Below are positions 47,536-58,835 of a stretch of DNA of 64,000 bases, piece after piece. A program made the translations under genes and the position numbers. Within the stretch, counting starts at the first letter, position 1. The number at the start of each line of letters is the position of its first letter. The stretch is from Orobanche coerulescens. Lineage: Eukaryota; Streptophyta; Magnoliopsida; Lamiales; Orobanchaceae. The notes under the pieces are model-generated. The model saw nothing but the letters and a program-made list of their open reading frames with translations. It searched no databases and was not told the DNA's origin. The stretch spans positions 130,731,358-130,795,357 of the forward strand of contig CM065816.1 of assembly GCA_033398695.1 (NCBI GenBank), read 5' to 3'.

Positions 47536-47743
47536 TCCAGCCATATCTACTGCAACACCCACATAACTAATGGCATTGAAGGTTTAATTATATTTAAGGT
47601 AACATTATTTGATACCAACTGCAACATAAAATTACAGTGTTGCCTTATATCGAATTCATTCTAAATTTAACCATATAAGGCAACATTTGACGTGGCAACA
47701 CCTGTCTCATGTGTTGGTAAAGACCATATATGGTGTAGTGTGA

Positions 47744-48364
47744 CGTCTCAAACTGGAATCCAATCAGGTCCCTTCAACCAGATCAATCGGTTGTGGTTGA
47801 ATTCGGTGTCGATGACGGTGATGAAGAAGTCCTTTAATTTGAGGAGTGAGGCCAGTTGCATCTCCGGAAGACGATTAGGAGAGATGGCTATTACTCCACC
47901 GACGGCGGTTTGGGCGGTGAAGTTCGTTGAGGAAATAGATCTGGAAGTAATTCATAAAGTTCATCGAGGAAATAGATCTGGAAGTAATTAATGAGTTGTG
48001 CCAATGAATATGTCCTCAATCCACCATTCTGCTCCTCAACAATTTAGAAAGAGATTGAATCATGATCAAGAGATGAACATGGTTGAAGAGATTATGAATA
48101 AAGTCTAGGGATGCTTTTCATTCTTCTTCCCTTGGACTAGGCCTAAGAGAAAATTTTCTCCTCTCTCGTTTTTTTTTTTGTTTTTGTTTTTAAGTGTGTT
48201 GTCTTCCTTGCCTCCAGAAAAAGAAAATTATGCAGAGTCAGATAACAGAGAGATCCGTGATTTTGTAATAATTTGGTTTCTGGTGCAGAGGATCATCTAT
48301 AAGATGCAACTATAGAGCATACTTCCATCATATTACTCAAATGGTTAGAGTCGTACTGATAACG
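47744..48364 (-). other. Leader and decayed 5' coding part of a minus-strand copia remnant
   Basis: Lies between the CACTA right end and a copia LTR. Read minus, it begins with a TTATCAGTACG word in primer-binding-site position (about 48350-48364) and a purine-rich leader. A short open stretch (MQLASLLKLKDFF) then runs into a stop at the CACTA junction. The family was not recognised. Confidence 0.4.
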
Positions 48365-48578
48365 TGTTATAAAATTGAAATATTGTAGAGAGAAAATTTA
48401 GAGAGAATAGAGAATGATTCTCATGTATGATTTTCATTAATAATTGAAGTTCTATTTATAGGACAACTTCAGATGGCACAATCATAATTACATAATTATG
48501 ATTAGGGCGTAATAATCATTCACACTATATAAAAATAAAGGGGTAATTGAAACGTCACTTTCATGGTATATTATGACA
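48365..48578 (-). repeat. Copia LTR (214 bp), minus orientation
   Basis: Read minus it begins TGTCATAATATACC, has a CCTATAAATAG promoter box and ends TTTTATAACA. A primer-binding-like word follows. Same design as the LTR at 12910-13075. Confidence 0.65.
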
Positions 48579-49261
48579 CTCCTCACCTTATTAAACTACA
48601 TTATATATGTGGAGTTCTGATCAGTCCCGGACTTGGGCACCTCTAAGTACATAATTAAACTACATTATATACATGTACATTTCTAAACTCACTTTCTCAT
48701 CTTCAAAAACATTTATAAAGCAATATTAATATAACACATCACAATACATCACCATCATGATTAACAACACACAAGGTAATCCACGGCCATGCCCCTTAGT
48801 ATCAACCCCTAGAGGTCCCGTTGAACTATTCACATGTGGGAAACCACATCCGCGATCCAGCATCCTTAGAATATATCCCCAGAGCCCCATAGGACCTTCC
48901 CGAGAGGACGAGCCACTCACACACACTTAACATTTTCACAGAATCATGTCAGAATAACATCATACATAACATAATTTAATACATGTACTTGCCTTGATTA
49001 GTATTACACAAGAAAACAGTAAAGGAAAAGGACTTCGGTCCGAACTCTCCAGTGGAGGAAGCAGAGCATTTACTCAGGAGGGTCTGGAGCTATAAAAATT
49101 ACGGAGGTCGGACAACTATATATATAGCTTCCCCTATTTTATAAGGGAATTTCCATCCGTCGGAGGGGTCCGTGGACCCCCTTGGACCCTCCCCCCCTCC
49201 GCCCTTGGAACTCTCCAATAACAATCAATCCTAAAACATAATGATGTTCAATCAACCATAA
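48579..49261. other. Unassigned repeat-like DNA
   Basis: No gene. Words such as CCAGCATCC, CCCATAGGACCTTCCCG and a C-rich stretch (49165-49205) recall the minus-strand appearance of the gypsy LTR minisatellite region. It may be a decayed LTR of that group. Confidence 0.3.
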
Positions 49262-49290
49262 CACTACTGGAAAAATAAGGGATTGTCCTA
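49262..49290 (+). mobile_element. Single terminus of a second CACTA element
   Basis: CACTACTGGAAAAATAAGGG has the usual plant CACTA end with the A-run after CTGG. No inverted partner was seen in the rest of the window, so this is a truncated end. Confidence 0.5.
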
Positions 49291-51289
49291 AAGTCTACCC
49301 ATTATAACCATTTGCGGGACTAAAAGACATCTAAGATAAAATTGAAGCATTCATCACATTGTATTGAAAAAACTCAGAACACAATACATCTGCTATCAAC
49401 CAACACCTCGAAAAAACCACACATGTAAGCCACGTGTGGACGTTTACTCGCACATTTTTCAAGTATATTTTTACGTCTTTAATTTTTCTACCTAGTCAAC
49501 TTACGTTATGACAAGTAAAAATAATAGTTGCTAGCTCTTGGCCATATATTGATTAACATAGAATCTGATGTGGAGCTTATTAATTAATGCATCCAAGTGA
49601 ACACCACAAGTTAACAAGTTTAAAATATTATCTTTAAATAATAGTCCTAAAAATAATATTTAATTTTTATTATCATTTTGAAATTTAAAACAAGTAAACA
49701 TATAATTAGAACCTCCTATATGGAGGAAGACTCTGATGTATATGCGTATGCTAATTATTTCACAATTTAAATCAATTACGGAGGCCAATATGATTTTATT
49801 TTAAAATATATATGAATCTATTTACTCACATAGTTATTTACCCTTACCGTTTTTAATTTTCTCGTCCTAACATGCAAGAAAATATATCAGGCATAAATAC
49901 ATACATATCATACATTAAAAACAGTAAAAACCAAAGAATAAACGCAAGGATAATTAAATATCTAATTATCATGGTAATATAATTATTATTTATTTAACAA
50001 TATTGTTGGTAAAAATAATATCTTAATCTAGATCATAAGATTATAGGATATTTCCTTTGAAGCGAAATGGTTGTTCTTGATCTTTTTCCTAAAACCATCT
50101 AGAGTATCTCCTTCTTAATTCGGACGTTGAGTGGGCAACAAGCTACCGAATCTTGCTTGACTTGAAGTTGGATCGGTCGATTTGTTCTTGAGATAGTCTC
50201 GATATTTTCCTTCTATTTTCTAGTGATTCTTGATCAGTCTTAGAAAATTGATGTGTTATCTAAATTGTAGAATCAAAGACACCAGTCTAAATTTGCAATT
50301 AAACACAAGAATAAAAAATTAAACTCCCAAGTGTATTAATGATTATCACAGCTGAACTCCCTCTATGTGCCTAATTTATAAGCTTTGCACTACTCAAGGG
50401 ATCTTAAGGAGGATTAGGGTTAGACTCCTAGTATAACTCAATCCTCCATATTAAGCCCTCCGTAATATGGTTGAGTTTACTAATGTCGATTCAATCCACT
50501 AAATAATTGATATTGTACTTCCAACTCATATCTCAATTTACGAAATCGGGCTCCTTATTTAAATATATTATTTCTCTTGTCTAAAATATCGAATGTCCAT
50601 TAATTAATTTGAGCTATTGAAAACTTTAATTAATTGCTTATCCAAGAGTAGTATCACTTGAACCTTATTATTATCTATCGGAATTAAATCCACCTGAAAG
50701 ACTAATATAATAGTGATACTCGAGCTCTTCAAGGGCACATCATCAACATGCACGAGGAGGGACACGATTTCTAGTTATAATATTAAATAATATTATTACC
50801 GAAAATACAAAGTGTATTGAGGCAATCAATGTGACTCTAACCCATGCTAAATCAAAATAATAATTTTTATACAAACATAATTAAATATTACATACTAGAA
50901 TTAATAAATAATTATCCGAGATTTATGTTCTTCTTAAAGTCAGTACAGAAGAATCTATCTCACTTCTATCCAGTTCAACGTATGCATATATGCTGATGTA
51001 TGCCAATAGTCAAGACCGACTAATATCAAGCATACACTATAACCTTTCACATAATGTGTCTAGTAATTATATTATTTTATAAAGCACCGATAATGATCTT
51101 CTGTATGATACCAACACACCATATTATCTACAATATAAAATAAATAGACAATTCATTTGCATAACCATAACGCGAATTAATATGCAAAATGTGTTAGAAA
51201 GTATAATTAATATTGGCATAGGTAGTTACATGGAAATGAGGTAATACAAGCATAAAGTATGCTTGTAGCATACAACCCTAACACAAGAA
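49291..51289. other. AT-rich repeat remnants, no gene recognised
   Basis: About 2 kb without a supported reading frame. The block 50330-50780 contains words such as AGGATTAGGGTTAGACTCCTAG and resembles an antisense copia LTR or leader. The rest is AT-rich. It may be the body of the truncated CACTA element plus later insertions. Confidence 0.35.
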
Positions 51290-52061
51290 ACGTTACTTTC
51301 TTGATCCAGAACTCACATCTGGAAATATTCTCAAAATGTCTAACATAATCTGAAGGCGCTCGAATGCTCCTCCTGATTCTTTGAATAGATAAGAATATCA
51401 TTAATGAAGATAACTACGAATTTATCAAGATATTTGATAAACACCTTGTTCATCAACTGCATGAACACGGCTGGGGCACTGGTTAGACCTAAATGCATAA
51501 AACTTATAATGGCCGTATCTCATTGGAAAGGCAGCTTTCGGAATATCAGTATTCTGAATCCCCAACCGATAATAGCCCGATCGTAGATCAACCTTCGAAA
51601 AAATGTTGCTCCCTGAAGCTGATCAAATAAATCATAAATCCGTCGCAAAGGGTCTTTATTCTTGATGGTTAACTTGTTTAACTTTCGGTAATCGATGCAT
51701 AAACGAAGTGATCCATCTTTGTTCTTAACAAATAGGATCGGAGCGCCCAAGATGACGCGCAGTCAGATATACCCCTTATCCAACTATCCTCCCAACTGTT
51801 TCTTCAATTCTAACATCTCGGATGGTGCCATACGACATTATGCCCGAGACATGAGAGCCATATTCTGCTTTAAATTGATAGGAAACTCAATCTCCTGCTT
51901 TGGTTGTAATCCTGGTAAGTCGTCCGGAAATATAATGCGGTATTCACTAACAACTAGAATCGTTGACATCTCGACTCCACCATATTCCGCTTTCATAGCA
52001 TAGCACTAGTAGCTAACACAACCCTGGTTCAGAAGTTTTTCATCGCTCTCATGGCGCAGGT
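51290..52061 (-). pseudogene. Ty3/gypsy reverse-transcriptase fragment
   Basis: Read minus, it begins with the protease-RT linker (EYRIIFPDDLPGLQP), then [29 protein letters not shown] and [11 protein letters not shown]. After frame changes it reads [14 protein letters not shown] and [14 protein letters not shown], ending in the KCEFW-like block. The catalytic FIDD of RT is FIND here (near 51404), so the active-site Asp is lost. Several stops and frameshifts are present. The fragment is cut at 52061, where the next LTR begins. Confidence 0.85.
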
Positions 52062-52889
52062 TGTAATATCCGGAATTTCTACTACTGTTGTTTGATATTA
52101 TTTTATCCGAGTTATATTGTACAGCGTGGAATCTGTACAATATGGATCAAATAAATAAAGGATTGAGATGTCAGTATCGGTATAATTGTCGTATCTGGTC
52201 GACAGTTGCATTTGAGGATATCGTGTATCAGGTTATCGTACTTTCGATATAGAGTATATTGTATAAGAATATTATTGGATTCAGTGTTTGTGTTCAGTGT
52301 GTCTTATGTTCGTTTTTGGTATGTCAAGACGTTGGACAAGAATAGCTGAAATTGGCTAAGTGTAACATTATTAGCGCACGCTAATAATCATGAGTAGCGC
52401 ACGCTATCATGCAGGTTTAGCGCAGGCTACGGATATAAGATAACGCACGCTAATGCAGTCCGATCGGAAGGAATCTACGCGTGGACCAGGCCACTTTCGA
52501 CGCACGTTCTGATAAGTCAACGGATGTTGTAATGTAGTGTTAGCACACGCTAATGCATGTTGATTAGCGCACGCTAATTGTATATCGGTCAACAGGGAAT
52601 CTTGGCTTTATTGGTTGCTTTCGGCATGTGGGGTCACGAGCATCTTCGTGGTAGGTGTAGACTGTAGCAAGTCAACTGGTATTAGCGCACGCTAAATGTA
52701 AGGACTTGCGTACGCTAGACAGTGTAAGTTACGTACGCTAATGCATGGGCATTACGTATGCAAGCACATGTACGAAGCCAGACAGTAGCCACTGGACTGC
52801 GATAGCGCACGCTAACAAAGTCAGTTAGCGCACGCTAAGTCGTAGCGCATGCTAAACATGAGATGTTAGCGCACGCTAGTAATGTATTC

Positions 52890-52897
52890 TATATAAA
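52890..52897 (+). promoter_or_regulatory. Putative TATA box of the long LTR
   Basis: TATATAAA directly follows the upstream GCGCACGC cluster. It has the same order and spacing to the donor-like site (about 220 bp) as the TATA box at 5198. Confidence 0.55.
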
Positions 52898-54076
52898 GGG
52901 GACAGACGGGTATTATGAAGCATTTCGTCTATTTCTTTCCTTGCACCCGATAGAGAGAACCTTGGGAGGACATTTGGAGTTTCTAACACTGAGGGATGAT
53001 CCTCTTTAACAAGATTAAAGATGGAAATCATGGATTAAAGCTTTGTTCTTGAAATCATTGGTGATTCTTGGAATTGGATTCAACCTTGGAAATCAATCCA
53101 TTCCTTTAAAAAGGTAATCACTCTTTATCTTTGGATTTCGTTTGGATTGATTATTGATGTTCTTAAGTTGATGATTATCATATATTCGAGTTGATGAGCA
53201 TGATAACGAGTTGGATTACCGAACTAAGTTAGTGTTGTTATCAATATATGAGTATTGATATGTTTCGTATGGTTTTGGATGGAATTCAAGAGATATGTTG
53301 ATGTATTTCTCTTCTTCAATTCGGATTTTTGATGTTTTATCGTTGGTTACTTCGTATGGTGATGATTATAGTGGTGCTATTGTGATTCTTGAAGTTATAT
53401 GAATTGTATGTCGAAGAATATGATGAATAAGGATTTTTAGATGTTAGAACACATCGAATTTTGTCATTTATGGATCATGAACGTGAATTCGGATAATTCG
53501 TGTTCTTGAAGAACTATTGAATTATATATGTCATGATTGTTATGAATAAGAACTGGAAATTGGAAAGGTTACGGATGACTTTGGAATATGATTATTCATG
53601 ATAATAACCGGTAAATTGTTCTATGAAGTTACCAAATATGAACAAGAAGGAATCTTGTTGATTCGTGTTTAAAGATAAAAGTTGGAATCGAATATGTTAT
53701 GAAATCCTTAATATCGAGATGAGTTGATCATTGATATGATGGAAGTGTTAAGATGATGCCTGGAATGCATGCCACTGCACAGCATTAGCGCACGCTAAGC
53801 TTACTAGCTAGCGCACGCTAACGGGAGCAATTTAGCGCACGCTATGTTATGCGTTTAACATGCGCTAAATAGGCAGTCAGTGCAGTATTTTCGTGTTTTG
53901 ATTATGAATTCATGATGGTTTGATTTGGTTTGTTCTGAATGCGTTTATTCGATGTTTTTGTTGAACCGTTGAGTTCAACTGGTTAGTTTTGTCGGTTGTT
54001 GATTGTTATCAGATATGTGTTATTTGATTACTTCGATAGGTTGAGATTATTGATCAGTGATTATAACCGGATGTTG

Positions 54077-55931
54077 GCCCGGATCAGATCCCTGTTGAAG
54101 TTTGGCTTTGTCTGGGGGAAGTCGGAGTTCAGTGGCTAGCAGAGCTATTCAACATCCTCCTCAGAGGTTCTAAGATGCCGACGGAGTGGAGGCATAGTAT
54201 TGTCGTTCCGTTTTTCAAGAACAAAGGCGATGCTCAAAGTTGTAGTAACTACAGGGGTATTAAACTCCTCAGTCATACTATGAAACTTTGGGAAAGAGTA
54301 GTGGAATGCAGGGTTAGAAGAGAAGTTGAGATCTCTGAGAACCAATTTGGCTTCATGCCGGGGAGGTCCACGACTGAGGCCATTCATCTCGTCAGACGCC
54401 TTATGGAGAAGTTAGAGAGCGGCGTAAGGACCTCCATATGGTGTTGATAGATCTAGAGAAAGCTTATGATAGCATTCCTCGCGATGTTATTTGGAGGAGC
54501 CTAGTAGAGAGGAGGGTATCGTTGCCGTTCGTTAGGGCGATCCAAGACATGTATTCCCAAGGTAGGACGTGCGTTAGGACCCCAGCTGGTGACACCCAGT
54601 ATTTTCCGGTTGAGATAGGGCTACACCAGGGGTCGGCGCTAAGCCCTCTTCTCTTCGCTCTGATCCTTGACGTCATTTCGCGGGGGATTTAAGATGGCAT
54701 CCCGTAGTGCATGATTTTTGCTGACGACATTGTGTTAGTGGCGGAGTCGAGAAGGGAGGTGAACTCGAAGTTGGAGCTATGGAGGTCTAAGTTAGAATCT
54801 CAGGGCTTGCGTGTAAGCCGGTCTAAGACAGAGTATCTCTGGTGTAACTTTAGTGGTGAGACCAACGAGGAAGATGTAGAGGTAATGATTGCGGATCAGA
54901 TCGTTCCCCGTACGGATAAGTTCAAGTATTTGGGTTCGATCATTCATAAGGAAGGTGAGTGTGAAGATGATGTCACTCATCGCATCAAGGCGGGGTGTCT
55001 AAGGTGGAGAGCAGCGATAGGGGTCCTGTGCGACAAGAAAGTCCCTCTAAAGTTGAAGGGTAAATTCTATAGAGCGGCAATCCGACCTGCAATGTTGTAT
55101 GGCTCTGAATATTAGGCGATGAAGAAGTCGCTTGAGAGCAAGTTGGAAGCGGCTGAAATGAGAATGTTACGCTGGTCGTGTGGTCGCACAATGTTAGATA
55201 GAGTCTCGAACGGGGTCTTCAGGAACGCGCTAGAAGTGGCGCCCATTTCAGCGAAAGTTAGGGAAGGGAGATTGAGATGGTTTGGCCACGTCCGCAGAAG
55301 ACAGGCTTCTGCTCCGGTGAGGAGGGTCGAGAGTTTAGTAGTTGTCGGGGAGAGGAGGAGAGGCAGACCGAGGAGGACGTGGGAGGAGTAGCTGAGATTA
55401 GATTTGAAGGCCTTAAACCTTTCCGAGACCATGACTGTTGATAGGTGCGCTTGGAGACGCCAGATCAGAGTTGTGGATTCTTTAGTTGGGAGTGGTGCTG
55501 TAGTTGAGAGCCTCAGGTTTGGGTTGTCTAGGTTAGCTTTGACCTAGAGCATTGCATTTTTACGATTTATTGTATATTTTATCCTTTTGCCTTTTGCGTG
55601 TGGTGTATTTTTGACAGGGAGCTGTGCGCGGAGTCAACCTCTCTTCTGTTTGAGCAGCGTTCATCGGGAGTTAAGTAGTCAAATTCCTCTTAGGTAAGGT
55701 AAGTCCCATGTGGATTAAGCCATGGGCTCAGGTATGGTATTTGAGTTTTTTTTCGTATCATATGCTTCCCTTTGTATTTTCACTCAATATGTTGTTGTGC
55801 ACTAAGCTGAGGGTCTTCACGGAAACAGCCTCCCTACCGAATAAGTAGGGGCATGGTCTGCGTACATCTTACCCTCCCCAGACCCTGCTCTGAGCGGGAT
55901 ATACTGGGTATGTTTGGTTTGGTTTGGTTTT
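54077..55931 (+). mobile_element. RTE-type LINE, 5'-truncated, inserted in the LTR
   Basis: A perfect 19-bp target duplication (54058-54076 and 55932-55950, starting TGATTATAACC) bounds a 1.86-kb insertion. It holds an RTE-clade reverse transcriptase and ends with short TTGG/TTTGG tandem units, the usual RTE tail. The absence of the endonuclease at the left shows 5' truncation during insertion. Confidence 0.92.
54172..55540 (+). pseudogene. RTE reverse transcriptase, broken
   Basis: Frame blocks in order: MPTEWRHSIVVPFFKNKGDA, NYRGIKLLSHTMKLWERVV, NQFGFMPGRSTTEAIHLVR; after a frameshift near 54435, DLEKAYDSIPRDVIW and GLHQGSALSPLLFALILD; then FADDIVLVAESRR with the catalytic FADD intact. C-terminal blocks are RYLGS-like KFKYLGSIIHKEGE, IRPAMLYGSE and AEMRMLRWSCG. 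Stops at about 54690, 54705, 55113 and 55388 all fit single C-to-T or G-to-A changes from Gln or Trp codons. Confidence 0.85.
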
Positions 55932-56555
55932 TGATTATAACCGGATGTTGCGGTCGTGTTCGAGTATGTCCATTGTATTGCTATTGGTCGGGGCTGAGGA
56001 GCTCGTAGACAAAGGCAATGTGTTCAGTAGCAGTTTCGTGGTATCGGTATCGATGCAAGTTATTACTTGCTCAGTTATAATGTTTAATGAATGATTTCAG
56101 TTTCATTTCGTTTATAATGCATATAACGATGATTATTATTGTGAACTCTGGGTATTTGGATTAGATATCGTTTTTCTGATTCTGGGAGTTAAATCATAAT
56201 GTACATGATTTATTTCGGTTATTGGTATATTTGGGTATCGAGGATACATTGTGATAAAGATGAGGATTCGAGTATTTGTGGTTCATGATATGTTTGGATC
56301 GTCGAGCGTTGTGGATGATCGTCAATGATGATTGGACCTCGAGGTTGCTATCGAAGGACTCGAGGCAAGTATTCCATATTGATTATGGTTTAGTGTTATT
56401 TATTTTGGTCTCTTACATTTTCTTTCATGTTGTTGAACATGGAGTCGTCCTAGTAAATTATCATGTTGTCGTGCATGTTATGTTGTTCATGTTGATGAAC
56501 GTGTTGATTTGCATATATGTATGCATATTGTGTTGTTTATGTTGTGTAAATAATC

Positions 56556-56890
56556 CGATGGGATTATGAGGATCTATGCTGAGGGCGCTGAATCGAATGT
56601 CCACCATGCGTTGGTTCGACGGGATCATCATGGGGATCTATGCTGAGGGCGCTGGATCGTTGGACAGGTTTTCCACCATGCGTTGGTTCGGCGGGATCAT
56701 CATGGGGATCTATGCTGAGGGCGCTGGATCGTTGGATTACCAGTATTGTGTTGATGAAATCTTGTGAATTTGCATCATTGATTTTATCATGTGTTGTTAT
56801 TCACATGTGTATTGTTGGTTATCAACCTTATGATGATCTTATAGGATCATCAAGGGGATCTATGCTGAGGGCGCTGGATTGTCGGATTTC
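56556..56890 (+). repeat. LTR minisatellite of about 68-bp units
   Basis: The phrase GGGGATCTATGCTGAGGGCG recurs three times with a shorter form at the start. Two units also carry CACCATGCGTTGGTTCG. Related but diverged double units occur in the 4650 and 8537 LTRs at the same relative place (near 6530-6670 and 10418-10560). Confidence 0.8.
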
Positions 56891-57866
56891 CATTGAGTAT
56901 ACATCATTGTTATTATTGTGAGCATATTGACGTGGTCATATGAGTATGCATTTGTAGGTCTTGTGTTAGGAACGTGTCCGTATTGCATTGATCTGATCTC
57001 GGATTAGACTGATATGATTGTCGTGGCACATCATATCTCGAGGTATGTTCCGTATTTCCTTGGTATTTGTCATTGATGGAAAATCGGTTATCGTCTTGGG
57101 ATTTGATGATGTTATTCGATGGATCGTATTGGTCAGAAATGGTATATTTTCGTATCGTGAGTTGATGATGATAGTTTGAGAATCTTGAGTATTGTTTGAG
57201 GTACAATACAGATATTATGTTCGAGTTTATTGGTTAATCGAGTCCGAGATGCGAACTGTGATTATGATTATTCTGATGAGAATTACTTGAGTAAGTAAAG
57301 TTATGACGGTAAGATTACGTTGGTCGTATTCTTATGTTGTATTCTCATTGGTATGTAATTATTAATGTATTGTGACGGTTATCATTGTTGGATATTATGG
57401 CTGACCCCGTCGTGGAATTTCTTTTTAGGTTCTTGGAGTATCGAGCTTGTAGCGGTCGTGAAGAGATGAGCTTCCCGGAGGATACTGGCTAGGACGTGTT
57501 TTGTGCTTTGAGTTTCTTGATTGGTTCTTGTATTCCGCTGCTAGAGTATCTTTATGGTTGGTCTTTTTCCGCTGTGTGAGTATTTTGAAATGCTCTTTCG
57601 GTATCTGGTAACTGAGATTACTTTGGAAATCGTTTTTTAAACTTTTGTGTGTCGGCTGTTTGGCCTTGCGATTTCAAATGAGTTTTTACGACGGTTTTTG
57701 TTAAATGGATTTTATAAACCTTTGTGCATTTTTAAAGATAGTACCGTTGTTGGCCTCTTGGGCATTTGTAAATGTTTGCAAAAAAATTCTTTTAGCCTTG
57801 TGGGTTCCATCTCGGGGCCCACGATGCTGTAATATTTCCGGTTAAATCTGGGGGTGTTACAGAATA

Positions 57867-57877
57867 TGGTATCAGAG
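57867..57877 (+). other. Primer-binding site
   Basis: TGGTATCAGAG lies five bases after the LTR end and matches the canonical plant initiator-methionine-tRNA site. Confidence 0.8.
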
Positions 57878-58835
57878 ATTAGGTTGAGAAAGCCTAGGCA
57901 TTTGGGTCGAGTTGGGTCGTGTTTTGTCGCGTCATTCGAGTTCTCAATTGACTAATATTGGAGCCGTGAGTTTTTGTTGTTCACTCAGGCTTATGGGTTA
58001 TGTGATTTATCAGTGTGGTATTGGAATTGTTGTAAACTTTTCCAAATGGTGCTAACGTGATTCTCTTGAAAGAGATGTGTTGTGTTCTCAAGTTGAACTG
58101 AGTTGCAAAACGTGTGTTTTGAAAAAATCTGTGTCAAGTATTTTCTAGAGTCGAGACATGTGCCAGTATCACGGGGAATCGTCGGCTTCACGATCTGTAA
58201 GTATTTGGATTTTTGAATCGCATTGAAATTTATAGCCGTTCTAAGTTGATATGTTTTGAGATTCAGAAAGATATTATGCTTCACAGTATGAGATGACAGA
58301 ATTGGGACAGGATTGATGATCTTGAGAAGTTATGATTTTGGAAATCAATATATAGGTTAGATTTCGGAACGGAATTGTGCATTTGGGAGAAATGTTGTGC
58401 ATGGTTGAGAAAGAACATGTAGTCGTGTTAGTTCATTTTGTGATATATGAAACCGCTTTTGAACATTTGAAAACGATACTTTTCAAAATGAACGCTTTAC
58501 GGATGTTTTACGGAAAATGATTTTTGGGTCGAGACCCAATCGATTTTGAAGTAGTTTCGTAACTCAGGTCTAGGGGTCCAAAAGAGTTTTCTACTTTTTA
58601 AACTTCTTGTAATTTGGGATGAGATACGGGCTAAGACCCTAATGTTTCAAAAGACTTTTCTGTTTTCTAAAACTCCCGAGATTTGTAAAACACTCTACCA
58701 ATTGTTTACCTATTTTATTACTACTGAGGTTTTGATTTACTTGTTCAAATGAAACCTCTCGGGAAATCTTTCGCTATGTTGATTTGTTTCAATGTTTTGT
58801 CATAGCATAATTGAGGTGATCCAAGATGGATTAAT
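57878..58835 (+). other. Untranslated interior of the plus-strand gypsy element
   Basis: About 960 bp of leader without a Gag frame. At 58835 it is cut by an LTR in the opposite orientation. It contains repeated GGGTC...GACCC words (58530-58650). Confidence 0.5.

Larger units (their letters stand above)
40485..47740 (-). mobile_element. CACTA (En/Spm) DNA transposon with captured host gene
   Basis: The left end reads CACTACACCATATATGGTCT and continues to 30 bp. The right end is its reverse complement with a single mismatch. The 3-bp duplication TGA flanks both ends (40482-40484 and 47741-47743). Subterminal DNA on both sides is rich in the direct or inverted word GCAACAT, the type of repeat bound by CACTA transposase. 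The interior holds a TnpA-like remnant, fragments of an epsin-like gene, a hAT insertion and two nested MITEs. No TnpD transposase is visible, so the copy is non-autonomous. Strand follows the TnpA and epsin fragments. Confidence 0.93.
52062..57861 (+). repeat. 5' LTR of a gypsy-type element, about 3.9 kb plus a LINE insertion
   Basis: Begins TGTAATATCCGG, ends CTGGGGGTGTTACA and is followed by a primer-binding site, so it is a 5' LTR in plus orientation. Without the RTE insertion and its duplication it is about 3926 bp. Features in order are GCGCACGC palindrome clusters (52370-52885 and 53783-53868), with TATATAAA at 52890 and donor-like AAG|GTAATC at 53114 between them. Then come GAG|GCAAGT (about 56366), a minisatellite (56556-56890) and an acceptor-like TTTTTAG (about 57428). 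The matching 3' LTR is outside the window or lost. Confidence 0.85.

Noticed and set aside
56276..56921. Frames across the minisatellite
   Set aside because: Repeat units lacking stops; codon pattern follows the 68-bp unit.
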